From the NCBI GenBank assembly GCA_023053575.1, contig JAKZAP010000007.1, positions 25,135,464 to 25,199,463 on the forward strand: a stretch of 64,000 bases of DNA, read 5' to 3'. Shown here in pieces: positions 1 through 11,029 of the stretch. Origin of the DNA: Branchinecta lynchi (taxonomy: Eukaryota > Arthropoda > Branchiopoda > Anostraca > Branchinectidae). The notes under the pieces are model-generated. The model had not been told where the DNA came from, did no database searches, and saw only the letters and a list, made by a program, of their open reading frames with translations. Numbering within the stretch: position 1 is the first letter of the stretch; every line of letters begins with the position of its first letter. The position numbers and the translations under genes are program-made.

Positions 1-720
1 CAAGAAATGAAATCCTGCAAATATTTGTCAGGCAAAGCACTGGAGAAATCGAATTCTGCAGGCTTTTGTCGTGCCTCGGTTCGTCGGCACATCGGGTTCT
101 TTTTATACTTAAGAAATCCAGAAGAAATATTTTTTTGTGCTTTTGTCGGGCGTCGGTCTACTCGTCGGCACATCGGGTTCTATTTATACGTAACAAATCA
201 AATTTTGCAAACTTTGTCGGGCGCACCCAGAAAGTTTAAGTTTCATTGCACAAGGGGTTATTTTTACACGTATGAATCAAGTTCTGTACAGTCTAGTCGA
301 GCAAAACACAGAACAAACAAATCAAATGCTCGATGGTTTTGTCGGGCGTCGGTATTCTCGTCGGCACATCGGGTTCTTTTTACCAAAAAAAAAATCAAAT
401 TCTGTAACTTTTTATCGGCGCATACCGAAAGTTCAAGTCTCGTCGGTACATCGGCTTCTATTTACGCGTAAAAAATAAAGTTCTTTACAATCTTGTCGGG
501 CAAAACACAGAAGAAATCGAATTCTGAAAGCTTTTGTCGGGCGTCGGTATTCTTGTCCGCACACCGGGTCTTTTATACGTAAGAAATCGAATTCTGTAAA
601 CATTTGTCGGTCGCAAATTTTTCCGGAAAAATACAGATTTAAAAAAAATTCACCGGCGTTGCTTAATTCAACTTGTTCTGGGTACAGTCGTTGCAAGCTT
701 CGCTTTTTAGCAAAAGTTGA
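1..720. repeat. Degenerate interspersed repeat block
   Basis: A motif close to CGTCGGCACATCGGGTTC recurs at about 81, 162, 358, 440 and 553, each followed by a T-rich run, a 'taagaaatc' segment and a 'ttttgtcggg' segment. The spacings (81, 196, 82 and 113 bases) are irregular, so this is a scrambled or partly deleted tandem repeat rather than a clean satellite. The same motif recurs at about 2538 inside the hAT-type insertion, so this block is probably the interior of the element whose right end lies at 1539. Short open frames across it come from the repeat and do not look like genes. Confidence 0.7.
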
Positions 721-1450
721 AACGAAAAGCCGAATATGTGAAATTAAATATATGTATTTACATCAAAGGAACAATGTCAACTGATGCATCACAGTAAGTT
801 TTACCCAAATTTTCGCCTGCGGCGCATTTTGTAGTATTCCCTATTTGGAAGAATGGTGTATCATTTAGTTTTCCTTTTAGGATAGAAATTCTTGGGGTTT
901 GAAACACGTTAAAAGCCGGAAATTGTATGGTACTATAGCTGAATTTTCTGCAAAAAAACAGATTAAAAAAATTTCGCATGAGGCGCTTGGTTTAACTTGC
1001 CTTGGTACAGTCGTTAGAAGCTTCGCTTTCCAGCGAAAGCTCAAATCAAAAGCCGAATATGTGAACTTTAAAATACGAAATTATACCAAAAGAATAACCT
1101 CAATTGATGCGTTGTTACAGTTAGTTCACACAAAATTTCGCCTGCGGCGCATTTTGTAGTATTCTTTATTTAGAAGAACAGTGTTTCATTTAGCTTGGCG
1201 TTTTAGGATTGAAATTTGCTGAAACACGTTTAAAGCTAGAACTTGTATGGTAGGTACAGCTAACTTTTTCAGGAAAAAAAGGCAGATTTAAAAAATTTCG
1301 CCTGCGGCGCTTAGTTTGACTTGTTCTTGGTACAGTCGTTGGAAGCTTCGCTGTTTAGCGAAGGCTAAAATGAAAAGCCAAATATGTGAACTTAAAATAC
1401 GAAATTACATCAAAGGAATAATCTCAACTGATGCATTACAGTTAGTTTTA
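630..1450. repeat. ~322-bp tandem repeat, about 2.5 units
   Basis: The string 'aagccgaatatgtgaa' (third copy 'aagccaaatatgtgaa') recurs at about 729, 1050 and 1375, giving units of 321 and 325 bases. Each unit contains a 'tttcgcctgcggcgc'-like palindromic core, seen at about 811, 1136 and 1296 with a variant at 975, and a 'ggtacagtcgttggaagcttcgct' segment. No coding sequence is recognisable. The block is contiguous with the hAT-type right end at 1539 and is probably internal to that element. Confidence 0.7.
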
Positions 1451-1499
1451 CCCCGATTCTATTCTGTGCTGGCGGGAAATGTACGCCGTTGCCGCACGT

Positions 1500-1539
1500 C
1501 CCCCCCCCCCCCAAAGGTAAAGGGCTAGTGACGCCCCTG
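1500..1539. mobile_element. Right end of a hAT-type non-autonomous element
   Basis: The segment ends in a C-run, 'gggctagtgacgcccctg'. Its reverse complement CAGGGGCGTCAC matches the left end that starts at 2371. The eight bases after the end, GAAAGGAC (1540-1547), are identical to the eight bases before the 2371 end. An 8-bp duplication and a CAGGGGCG-type terminus are known hallmarks of hAT transposons. The element probably extends left to the window start. No transposase is visible, so it would be non-autonomous. Confidence 0.6.
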
Positions 1540-3578
1540 GAAAGGACTAAATTAACTTTGCAGTCAGTTGAACTTTATCCTTTTCAATCGTAGACATCGT
1601 GACGGATGGTATTATACTAGTTGGTATTATAAAGCTATCCGAAACTTTTCAGGATTAAAATACCATAGATGATACTATTAATTATTGTGAAACTACCTCA
1701 TTGCTTTACATTTTCGTTTGTATCCGTTGTGTAAACAGTTAATCCTAGGTTACATTGATAGACCATCGACACAAACTCTCTTACCGTCAGATTTATAGAA
1801 ATCGAATACAATGTGCACACATTTGCAAACCCCTCGTGAACCGATTCCTACTTACAAGTCCCTCTCCCGTGATATAAATTAAGTTAACCGAAAACAAATA
1901 ATGGGTACACCAGCTAGCAAAAGTTGCAAACCCATCATCGCGGAAGATGATTGTAGCATAACAGACGATTATTACTTACAAGTCCCTTGTATATCTTACC
2001 ATTGGGAACCAAATTGTTCTTACCATCGAATACACCGGAAACAAATAACAGGTACACCAACTAGCAAAAGCTGCAAACCCCTCATTGCCGAAGATGATTA
2101 TGAGCCAACAGTTGACTGTTGCATGCATGTCCCCTACATGTCTCACAAATGATATCGCCTATTTTTGGTTTCAGTGTGTACGTTACTACTGAAGTTGTCA
2201 ACCCCTTTAAACTTCCAAACTGGTTTTGTTTCTTCGGTGTCGGTTAATGCTGAAGGTGTCAACTTATCGAAGCTTTTTAAACGGGATGTTCTAAAAAAAA
2301 TAATTATATGATCAAAAGGTATTCTTCGGCGTTGTAAAAACAACAACAAAATAATATAGGAAGAAAGGACCAGGGGCGTCACTATGGGGGGGTGACTCCC
2401 CCCCCCTAAAGGTCCTGAGAAAGTACTTTCGTCGGGCGAAGCCCGGCGAAAGTTCACTTGTTTGTCGGCGCGAAGCGCCGGCAAACACAGAAAAAATAAT
2501 ATTTTGTATGCTCTTTATCAGGCATCGGTCGATTCGTCGGCACATCGGGTGTTTATGTATGCAAGAAATAAAATCCTGCAAATGTTTGTCGGGCAAGACA
2601 ATGAAGAAATTAAATTCTGCATGCTTTTGTCGTGCCTCGGTACGAGGCAAAAGCTGCAAACCCCTCATTGCTGAAGATGATTATGAGCTAATAGTCGACT
2701 GTTGCTTAAAAGTCCCCTACGGCTACATGTCTCATAACTGGTATCGCCTATTTTTGGTTTCAGTGTACCTTACTACTGAAGTTGTCAACCCCTTTGAAAT
2801 TTTCAAACTGGTGTATCTCATGAAGGAATTTTTGTACCAAAAAATGGATGACATATACTTTGATCAGCTCATCAATGGCTATCGATTGCCGTCGAAAAAA
2901 AACATTCTACCTGTCTTAGTTCAAAAGTTGACTTTTTTGCCGTAGGCCAACTTTCTGACGTCACGACTTAGAAAGGAGCAAAGGATAAGCTCTAGTTTCT
3001 TTAGCAATGAGAGAACTCTTAAGTTTAAGAGGCACATCTGATACCGTTACTCTACCGCAAACCCAAGTGCAAAAAAAAAAAAAATGATAAACTCAGCTGA
3101 AATCGTCGCAGACATGGATAGAAACAATAGATGGCAGCACTTTCGGACCCGTGGGAAAAAGCCACTTTTTTTTCTCTGTAGATTTTTCTATTGAAACTGG
3201 CGCCTGCCTGCTTGCGTGCTAGAACGGAGCTTTCCACTCAAAAGCAGAAACATGGTTTGATGAAACGAAAGGTTCGCTACACAGCTTCAGATAGTCCTCT
3301 CTGACATAGGCTATACAACTTCACTTCACTTCGCAAACCGTAGGCTCTGGCTCGAAGACAAGCAAAAACCATCCTTATTGGCCCCAGGCAAGAGTTCTAC
3401 GGAGCTTTCCAAAATGTAATGTCATATTCATCAATCCGGCCTAAGGTCCACACTTTCCATAAAAACCGCACAGGTTAGACCCTTCCCATTTACCAGGAAT
3501 AAAATGAAATCGGCGGCATAGTAAAAAAAAAAAAAAAAAAAACGAGGACAAAACCAAAGTGTTGCTCTCGCAACACAA
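1540..3578 (-). mobile_element. Helitron/Helentron-like element, interrupted copy
   Basis: This stretch is strongly similar to the 3.7-kb element at 48102-51817. It shares the central repeats (for example the 'aggattaaaataccatagatgacac'-like segment), the segment around 'gtgcaaaaaaaaaaaa', and the same terminus at 3552-3578 (accaaagtgttgctctcgca followed by acacaa). The hAT-type element at 2371-2645 interrupts it, and its other end is lost into hAT-type sequence before 1540. The short frames inside are not conserved between monomers. Orientation follows the 3'-end features of the better copy. I see no Rep/helicase domain. Confidence 0.55.
2371..2645 (+). mobile_element. Left part of a hAT-type non-autonomous element
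   Basis: It begins CAGGGGCGTCACTATGGGGG directly after the 8-bp sequence GAAAGGAC. Two strong hairpins follow at about 2430-2490, gtcgggcgaagcccggcgaa and gtcggcgcgaagcgccggc, and then the same repeats seen at 1-700. The right end is missing, and Helitron-like sequence resumes at about 2648 with 'aaaagctgcaaacccctcat'. The insertion is therefore truncated or the junction was rearranged. Confidence 0.55.
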
Positions 3579-4036
3579 TAATACAGCGCTCCGCTGGCTC
3601 ATCTATCGGTCGTGGCGGTGTCAACTCTTCAATGAGAACTAACGGCAGGTGTCGCGTCGGTAAATCTTAACCAGGGGATAACGGATTCTTTTCTTACAGG
3701 TTTACGATGGCAAGCATAGTTGCAAGAGGATCGTAAGCTAATAAACATCGTTCAAGACAAAAGACGGAGGCTGTTCGACTGTTCAACGAAAGGACGGAAG
3801 AAGAAATGTCGGAAAAGGATGCCTGTTTAACAATCGTCGATGTCTTTCATTACACACTTTCGACTAGAGCCTCCCAACGTTACATTGGAAACAGGGTCAG
3901 ATATTACGATTGCTTTCCGTCGTGTCAGCACCTATCAGCCATTCGCGTAAGCGGCTTTTATTGTCAGGCATTGGAGCAAAAAGGTTGCGTGCGCCTAATC
4001 AGGATCGAAACGTGAACCATACTTATTCTCAAGCAA
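3579..4036. other. No recognisable gene
   Basis: The stretch follows the Helitron-like terminus. Its short open frames (for example 3806-4015) match nothing I recognise and carry no motif. I see no repeats or RNA structure beyond the tRNA-like element that starts at 4037. Confidence 0.5.
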
Positions 4037-4110
4037 AAGGGGCAGGCAGGGTATCGATCCCACGTCTGTTTTAACGAGAGCCAGGTGCTTTGACAACCGC
4101 AGCCATTCTT
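4035..4110 (-). repeat. tRNA-derived element (SINE head or tRNA pseudogene)
   Basis: On the minus strand an A-box-like TGGCTGCGGTTG (4095-4106) is followed, at tRNA-like spacing, by a B-box-like GGGATCGATACCC (4049-4061) and then a TTTT run (4035-4038). These are the expected internal Pol III promoter boxes and terminator. The anticodon stem is imperfect, so I do not call a functional tRNA. The most likely identity is a SINE head or a decayed tRNA copy. Confidence 0.5.
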
Positions 4111-4310
4111 ACTTGTTTCATCGTCCTTACACAAGTGAATGCTCGTTCTAAGGCGTATTCTCGCCATTCCCTTTCGATTCCCCGAGGAGGCCTAGATCAG
4201 AGGTGTAAAGATTGTGACTTGGGTGATAGATATTCCTTCAGCCCAAGCTTATAGCAAATCATATTTAACAAAGGAAAACGAATAAGACTTCTACATTTTA
4301 CTACAGCTAC

Positions 4311-4345
4311 ATTTCGGCCCTTCTTGGCAAGGGTTCCTCTTCAGG
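4311..4345 (-). ncRNA. Hammerhead-like ribozyme core
   Basis: The minus strand reads CTGAAGA, a G-rich/C-rich hairpin (CCCTT pairing with AAGGG around a short loop, closed by GG/CC), then GAAAT. CUGANGA and GAAA flanking a stem that begins G and ends C form the conserved core of hammerhead ribozymes, which are known in Penelope-like elements. Downstream on the same strand an 'agcttgggctgaaggaatat' segment is shared with the copy at 11250-11370. Helices I and III and the cleavage site were not established, so activity is inferred. Confidence 0.4.
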
Positions 4346-4359
4346 CGCTAGCCGCTCAA

Positions 4360-6770
4360 GCTGGAAAATGATCTTTTCCTTTTGACAGTTTCGATGACCA
4401 CAACAGCAGCCGTTTCCATGATGAAATCACAGCAACAGCTTTAACTTTAAGCTAATCAGAAATTTAAAGGACCCCTCTTGCTTATTCTGCCTTTTTATAA
4501 TATCCCTAGCTCCCTTATGGAATTATAAGCTTCTGAATTCCCCGCCTTTCGCCACTGTTTTGTTTTGTACCCACGACTTCTTAGCACTTTTTCGGCCGAG
4601 CCGAGTTTTGCCAGCCACGCAACGCAAATTTCGCTGAAAGCTTCAAGTCCACCGACAACTGTTTCACACATAAGGACATGAGAAGCTTCAAAGTGTTGTT
4701 TTTCATTTTGGAAGACATGGTAGGCCATCCGGTCTATCTTCTGTTTTGGACTTCTTTTGTTTTGCTTGGTTTTTACTTTTTAACCACGGCGCTTTCAGTT
4801 TCCAAATATTTTGCGTCCAGCAAAAACAATATTACTTAGCTACTCCATCATGAAAAGATAATTTCTAGTGAGAGCTGTGTCATAGCTGACGTATCCGTTG
4901 TAAACATTGATTGGATAGAGAGTTGTGCTTTAAGGAAGAATTTTAACTGCTTTTCCACAAGTTCATTTCCAGCTTGAGCTAAGAAAGTGTAGCTGACTTA
5001 TTCGTTTTGCGTTGTCAAATATATTATAAATAATCAAACATAAGTTACGTTTTTGTACCCGATTTTGGAGTAACATGTTCTTCGTAAATCAGTTTTAGTT
5101 ATTCGAACTGAGTTCATGCAAGACACTTTTTTTTCGACCACTTTGCTCTTAAAGTTGCTTTTTTTGGATGTAGTTTCGGCGTAGTTTCGCTTAAAAGCCG
5201 TTTTATTTGTCCATTCCATTTGCTGTAGTTTCGAGCCTGAAACTACGGAGCACGAACTACAACTACCTCGCCGACGTAGTTTGGTGTAGTTTGACTTTTC
5301 GGAAACAAGAACTGAATAAAACGCAAGTAAGACAAAACAAGAGCTAAACTACAAACTTTGACGAAACAAAAGTGAATCAAATAAAACGCAACTTAAATTG
5401 GTGAAACGAGACGTAGACTATAGGGAAACATGGTACCGAAATATCGACTGTCGAATATCAAAAGCTAAAATATCGATATATCGAGAATTCCACATATCGC
5501 CCAACAGCTTCCATGTCCTTCGTTACTACGCACGATTCACCGTGAGGCACAAACGTTGCTACGACGATCACTGAGATTCTTCGCATTACTTGCGGTAAAC
5601 ACGTCAGTCATGCAAGTAGCCTATTAGTGTAGGAACGGATCTTTCGAAGTTACGTTCAGCTCCTGGATAGTAAGCACACATTTCTTTAGTATCTGACCAT
5701 TTATTTGAAGCAACAAACTATGGAAATTAACATTGGTAGCCAATTGTGCGGTCCACGATTTCAAACAGTTCTGAAAGTAAGACCTGTACAGAAAAATAAT
5801 TTGTGTAGCCTACACTGTGACATGTAAATATGTAGTAGATGTAAGTGGCGTTGATTTAGGATGGTTCTTAAAAGCACCACAATCTTTTTGTCCACTTGGT
5901 TCAGAATGCCCTCTTGGGTTCAGAATGCCCAGGAATGCGTAGAAAACCCCGAAATACAAATCTTAGAAATGTTAATTGTTAAAAGCGTGTGCAGTTTAAA
6001 ATGCTCACAGAATAAGCTAAAATTGTCTTGATTGAAGGGTTGGCGTCTGTCAGCAGGCAAGCAAAAATGTCCGGGGACAAAGTACTGTTCGTCGATGTTT
6101 GCTATTCAGATTTATTCGGAATCAAGCAGAGTATTATAGTATTACGTTATAATTGAGATTATACCAGTTGAACATGGAATTCTTTCAGAGTTGCAGGCAT
6201 TTTGAACTATGAGGGTATTTTGAGCAGTGGTCACTCTAATTGAGGAATCTTTGCGAGAATGAAACGACTTCACATATTTCAGACTTTATTTTCTACATGT
6301 AAGGCATTTTTTTAAGGCTGTATAGTGACCGCTTGATTTTTATTGACACCTGGGTATTGTTTATCAATGGGATATTAGTAAAAAATGTGGTATTCGTTTC
6401 CTGCTAGATCCATCTTTTTCGTCCGGGCAAGTTCCAAATCCACACCTCTTACATCTATTATGTATTTACACGCCAGAACAGCCCCCCATCCCACCCTGTC
6501 CCTGCCGCTTCGTCCACGGCCCCGAGAGAAGCTCTGGGCGAAATTTGGGCTGACGGAATGGCCAACGTTGTTCATATATGCGCAGTTGATTGTAACTGCC
6601 TTTTCTTCGGTCAACCAACGAAAGAATTTGCAGAGGTTTCCTGGGACTCTGCCAACCAGCTTTGACAAAGTACATTTCAGGGTTTGTCCCGTCCGTGTGT
6701 TTGTCACACCCTAGAATGAAAAGTAAGAGTAATTACTGGAATTCACCCAAAACGTTTACATCGCCCTGCC
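4360..6770. other. Gene-free stretch with small simple repeats
   Basis: I see no recognisable coding sequence over about 2.4 kb. At 5222-5300 'tgtagttt' and 'aactac' motifs recur in both orientations. At 5435-5500 a short AT-rich stretch repeats 'atatcga', and a similar one lies at 11355-11430. The overlapping frames on both strands at 6375-6714 look like an antisense pair without motifs. The rest appears to be ordinary intergenic or old repeat DNA. Confidence 0.5.
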
Positions 6771-6772
6771 AC

Positions 6773-7138
6773 TATACTGTAAAAAGTCCCTCTTTTATCG
6801 GACTTCAGTAGTTGTGCGTCACCGATTTCGGACATTTTTGTTCCTAATTCGGAGAATTAAAATCCGAATTCGGAGAGTTATAATGCGATGCAAGATAAAA
6901 ATGATAGAATGCAAAATACTGCAGTATACTCTCCTTCTTCTTCTCTTCTATCATAAAAATGATAGAGTGCAAAATACCGCAGTATACTGCAGTATTTTGC
7001 ATTCTAGCGTTTTGATCCTGCATCAGATTATAACTATCCGAATTCAGATTTGAGTTATCCGAATTAGGAATAAAAATGTCCGAAATCGATGACGCGCAAC
7101 TAGTAAAATCCGATAAAGGAGAGACTTTTTACAGTGTA
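6773..7138. mobile_element. Tc1/mariner-type MITE
   Basis: The ends are long inverted repeats. The left end, TATACTGTAAAAAGTC then a long arm containing 'ttatcggactt' and 'tttcggacatttttgttcct', pairs with the right arm ending GACTTTTTACAGTGTA. The arms are roughly 80 bases and imperfect. Flanking TA dinucleotides at 6773-6774 and 7137-7138 fit the TA target duplication of Tc1/mariner elements. The centre holds a second inverted repeat around 'gcaaaatactgcagtatac'. No transposase is present. Confidence 0.7.
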
Positions 7139-7379
7139 CCTTCCGAGGGGTTACGTCCCCCTACGTCTCTTTTACGTACAGCTGCCGGTGCCGACCAAAG
7201 CAAATTAATATTAGCGCCACGTGCGGCCAAGTACTATGGTTTCCGTGTTTCCCAAAATGGCTGTACTCGTAGCACCGCCCATTAAGCTTGCAGCATTTGA
7301 AGCGAGAATTGCTTGCGGCTTTAGAAGTTGCTGGTAAAGCTAAGAAGCGGTCTGAACAAAGGGTGGTCGTATCTTTTTT

Positions 7380-8215
7380 TTTTATGGCACTCGCCTTTTG
7401 GCCAAGTGCCATGTAGCGATCGCAGTTTCTGTCCGTCCGTCGGTCTGTCCAGGTTTTGCTAGTTCGGGCACTTCCACATAAGCTGCGACGATGAAACTTG
7501 GCAGGCATATCAGGGACCCCAAATGATTAAGTTGGAAATAGTCAGCACCGTGGGGGGAGTGGAGGGAGGGAGAATCCGGAATCTTGAGGTATTTATAACT
7601 TTTGAACGGATGATCGGATCTCGATGAAACTTGATATTTGGAAAGACCTCGTGCCTCAGACGACCCATTTAAAATCCAGACCGGATCCGGTGACTTTTGG
7701 GGGAGCTGGAGGGGGCGACCGGAAATCTTGGGAAACGCTATGAGTGGAGGGATCGAGATGAAACTTGGTGGGAAGACACCTAACAAACACTAGATACATC
7801 ATTGGCATAACCGAGCCGATTTGAGCACTGTTGGGGGAGTGGGGGGAGGGGGAATCCGGAATCTTGAGGTATTTATAACTTTTGAACGGGTGATCGGATC
7901 TCGATGAAACTTGATATTTGGAAAGACCTCATGCCTCAGACGACCGACACGTAACACGTAGCCGGCACCGCGTCACCTGCTGGCACCGCGTCACCTGTAG
8001 CCCGCTGTAGACCAATGAGCACTGTTGGGGGAGTGGGGGGAGGGGGAATCCGGAATCTTGAGGTATTTATAACTTTTGAACGGGTGATCGGATCTCGATG
8101 AAACTTGATATTTGGAAAGACCTCATGCCTCAGACGACCGACACGTAACACGTAGCCGGCACCGCGTCACCTGCCGGCACCGCGTCACCTGTAGCCCGCT
8201 GTAGACCAAAATCGA
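7380..8215. repeat. 'aaacttg/aagtttcat' repeat with a 194-bp tandem duplication
   Basis: The block is built from repeats containing 'tctcgatgaaacttgatatttggaaagacctc' type segments separated by G-rich runs. One 194-base unit is duplicated head to tail, starting at about 7823 and 8017, and includes a small internal repeat 'ggcaccgcgtcacctg'. Related sequence in either orientation occurs at 20680-21760, 30660-31030, 42060-42560, 52600-53110 and 59960-60480. Open frames in these blocks track the repeat and are not conserved as proteins. Confidence 0.7.
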
Positions 8216-8617
8216 GAGTCGGCAACCCCTTGCTGCCTTAAAAAAATGTCCCTGGATCCGTAAGTGTCAGTAACCAGCACTGTGTGCCGTTGGAATGTCG
8301 GATTGTGACATTATTTCTTTTTTTCAGATATTTGAAAATATATGGGATAGCTAGGTTATATGGTAGATCCTGGTTACGGAATTTTTTTGTCAAAACACTC
8401 ACGGATAGTCCAGACTTCAGCAGTTCAGTTATAGAGATACAGGACGGGCATCCAGCCTCGAACCTGGCCTAAAATGGCTGAAGATAATTTTGTAAACTGT
8501 TTGTTTGGGAATAGGCTATCCGATCACTTAGATTAATTCTGTCATCGAAAAGCGTGTGCAAAAACTGTTAGAAACTAACATACAAATTGCAGATGAAGAT
8601 AAGAAATAAACTTATCT

Positions 8618-9074
8618 ATGTCTGCCTTACATAGAAGGTATTCCAGACAATATTGCAAAAAACTGAAGAAAAACAATATTTGCACGTACTACGAATCTGG
8701 GAAAACCATCAAATTAAAGTTGTATCAAGGGAAGGATCTTATCCCTAAGACTCAACTTCTGTTGTTTACAGAATTCCTTGTTCTTGAAGTTTATGGTCCA
8801 TCAGCAGAGCAGAATACAGGTTTAAAGATGGAATAGCTCAGCACAGCACATCAATAGACCATTCACTTAAAATAAGAAGAAGATCAGACATTTTGACTTG
8901 GCCCTCGCTGAACACAGTTATGACAAGTCACACCATATTGTTTTATTTGACCAGGCTGATCTTATTTCTCATGATAAAAGTATCGTTCAGCACTACAGAG
9001 AGACTCTCGAGATATACAAATACCAAAATTTAGGTCTAGCCCTGAACAGAGACACTGGTGATAATAAGAATTAG
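8618..9074 (+). pseudogene. Penelope-like element, GIY-YIG endonuclease C-terminal remnant
   Basis: The clearest part is an open segment from 8907 to the stop at 9072. It begins AEHSYDKSHHI and ends LNRDTGDN, with a 'YRETLEIYKY' segment between. This is the layout I associate with the end of the GIY-YIG endonuclease of Penelope-like retroelements: an EH...HH...D stretch, then (K/R)E...I, then a closing LNRD. Upstream segments in other frames continue the similarity, so there is at least one frameshift. The reverse transcriptase is not visible. A hammerhead-like hairpin lies 430 bases downstream, as expected for these elements. Confidence 0.55.
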
Positions 9075-9500
9075 TGATTCATATTTTGGTTTTCTCAAAC
9101 GAGAAGCAGAAGGCTTAGTCGTCACTGAGATAAGCCTCGAATCATCTATGCACTTCCAAAATATTGATTCTAGTCCTAACCCTTCAGATCAGAAAGAGCT
9201 TGCACACGACAAGCAGCTATCAGAATTAAGCGAAATATGACATAGCGCCCCGAGCTGCTCGACAAGGTCGCTTGCCTGTGAAATGAAATTTCTTTCTACA
9301 GTCATTCGCCAGTACTGAGAGAGAGTTCGTAATTGTTATTCGCAGGTATTGTGAGTGACTCGTTGTCTTTATTTTAGTCTTTCAATTCTTCCAATTTTGT
9401 TTTAATTTTAGGTTTCTTTTTGGTTTTCTGTTGTATTTTGGTTTTATTGGTTGATCTTCATCCTTGTTTTGGCATTTTCCCTGAACATTTTCTGTCTGCA

Positions 9501-9534
9501 CTGAAGAAGGGAGGCGGTTGTCCTCCCGAGATAT
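9501..9534 (+). ncRNA. Hammerhead-like hairpin, degenerate
   Basis: CTGAAGA is followed by a perfect 6-bp hairpin (GGGAGG with CCTCCC, loop cggttgt) and then GAGAT. Only one base differs from the GAAA expected of a hammerhead core. It lies just downstream of the Penelope-like endonuclease remnant. A G in place of A at this core position would be expected to impair cleavage, so this is probably a decayed copy. Confidence 0.35.
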
Positions 9535-9539
9535 TCGCC

Positions 9540-11029
9540 TTTTATCTCAGTATATAGGTTGGCCTTTACAAACGCCATTTTCGTTGGTTTCTTCGTTGAT
9601 TTTTGGTAAAATGGGGGAAACAAAATTCGAATGCAAGAAAGCCCTGTATGACATTGGACTGGAAGTTTCATTGTATGATAACAGATTTGTTGGTTATGCT
9701 CTTCTATGATACGAGAATAGTTGGTCGGAGTTCGATCTTATTCGGTCTTCAAGGGAGTCGTCTGGAAATCGAGATAAGAGGCAGGTCTGATCATACTTGT
9801 GACTCCGGGATAAAGTCTACCGATTGCCGCGAGTCCGAAGTCTATACCACGAGGTCCGATTCCGGGAATAGTACCAAGGCCTGGTATGATCAACGTTACT
9901 CTTAAGGAGGAATCCGAAGTTGCCGCGGGGATCGAACTGCGCCGATCACGGGTTGTACTATAGCGAAACGCGAGCAGGGGAGCGAAGAGCTTGTTGGGTA
10001 GAACCAACTGGGTAAGACATAAGACAAATCGATTGAGGACGATCGATGTAAAAGAGTGTATTCGTGATCACACTTACATGACTGATCTGCGGGACGTCAA
10101 TAATCAATAACAACGGAGTGGCAGCACTTGCATATAAATCTATGCTTTCGAACTAGTTTTTGAACTCAATCTCTTCTCGCAACACCGCGAAATGCACTTA
10201 TATAATCTTTCATCGGGGTCTGGCTCCAGCTTCCGGAGCGCACGTTATCTTCGAGTTCATACTCCTGAACTGCTTACGATGCTAACCTCATTTGGAGATA
10301 TCTGCTTGCCGAGTATGCAGAAACTGTTACCACGTCGGAATCTGTGTACCGCCCGAGGTTGGCGAGGTGAAGGCTGACGCAGCTTCTAGCATCTTGCCAA
10401 AGCCGTCAATGACGTTGAATTCTAAGTCTGAAATGCGTCATTCCAAATGGTTCATTAGTCACATAAAGTTTTATTACAATTGGCACCAGATATTTTTGAT
10501 ATTTCCCCTCCAGAGGGGAATCCTCTGTACAGGTGAAAAAGAATCCCCTGTGGAGGAGGTGCTGGGGTCTTTGCATATTCCAAACTGTCTCCAGGGCTAT
10601 CACCTTCCCCCATCCTACTCCTTTAAATCCTAAATAAAATGTAAAATAACCAAAAAAGTAGTCTTATATTTACTTCCCTTGTATCCAGACGAGCTTTTCG
10701 GTCCAGTCTGCATGATTCTTGTACTTACACCACTATTTAACACAATGCCTTACTATTTTGACGATTTCTTCTTTTCTTGTTGCAGTTTACAAGCACTTTA
10801 ATTCTTCAGGTGCTTTCACCTACCGTGGAAAAAAGCCTTGATACAAATTTGGATACCTCGCTAATTGTATCACCCTTTCATAAATGGAATATATGTTTCT
10901 TCCCAGCCTTTGCACCTACCACATGTTGGAAATTGGGCCTTGACCAGAAGCTCTGATTATTCTACACAATGTAAACAAAATTCTGTTTGTGCTGAAGAAC
11001 CTGCAACGTTTCCGAATCCCTTTCTTTTT
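9540..11029. other. No recognisable gene
   Basis: Frames of up to about 113 codons occur on both strands (for example 9738-10007 minus and 10292-10633 plus), but none carries a motif I can name. A short inverted pair, cccctccagaggggaatcct and aatcccctgtggagg, lies at about 10503-10557. Confidence 0.45.
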
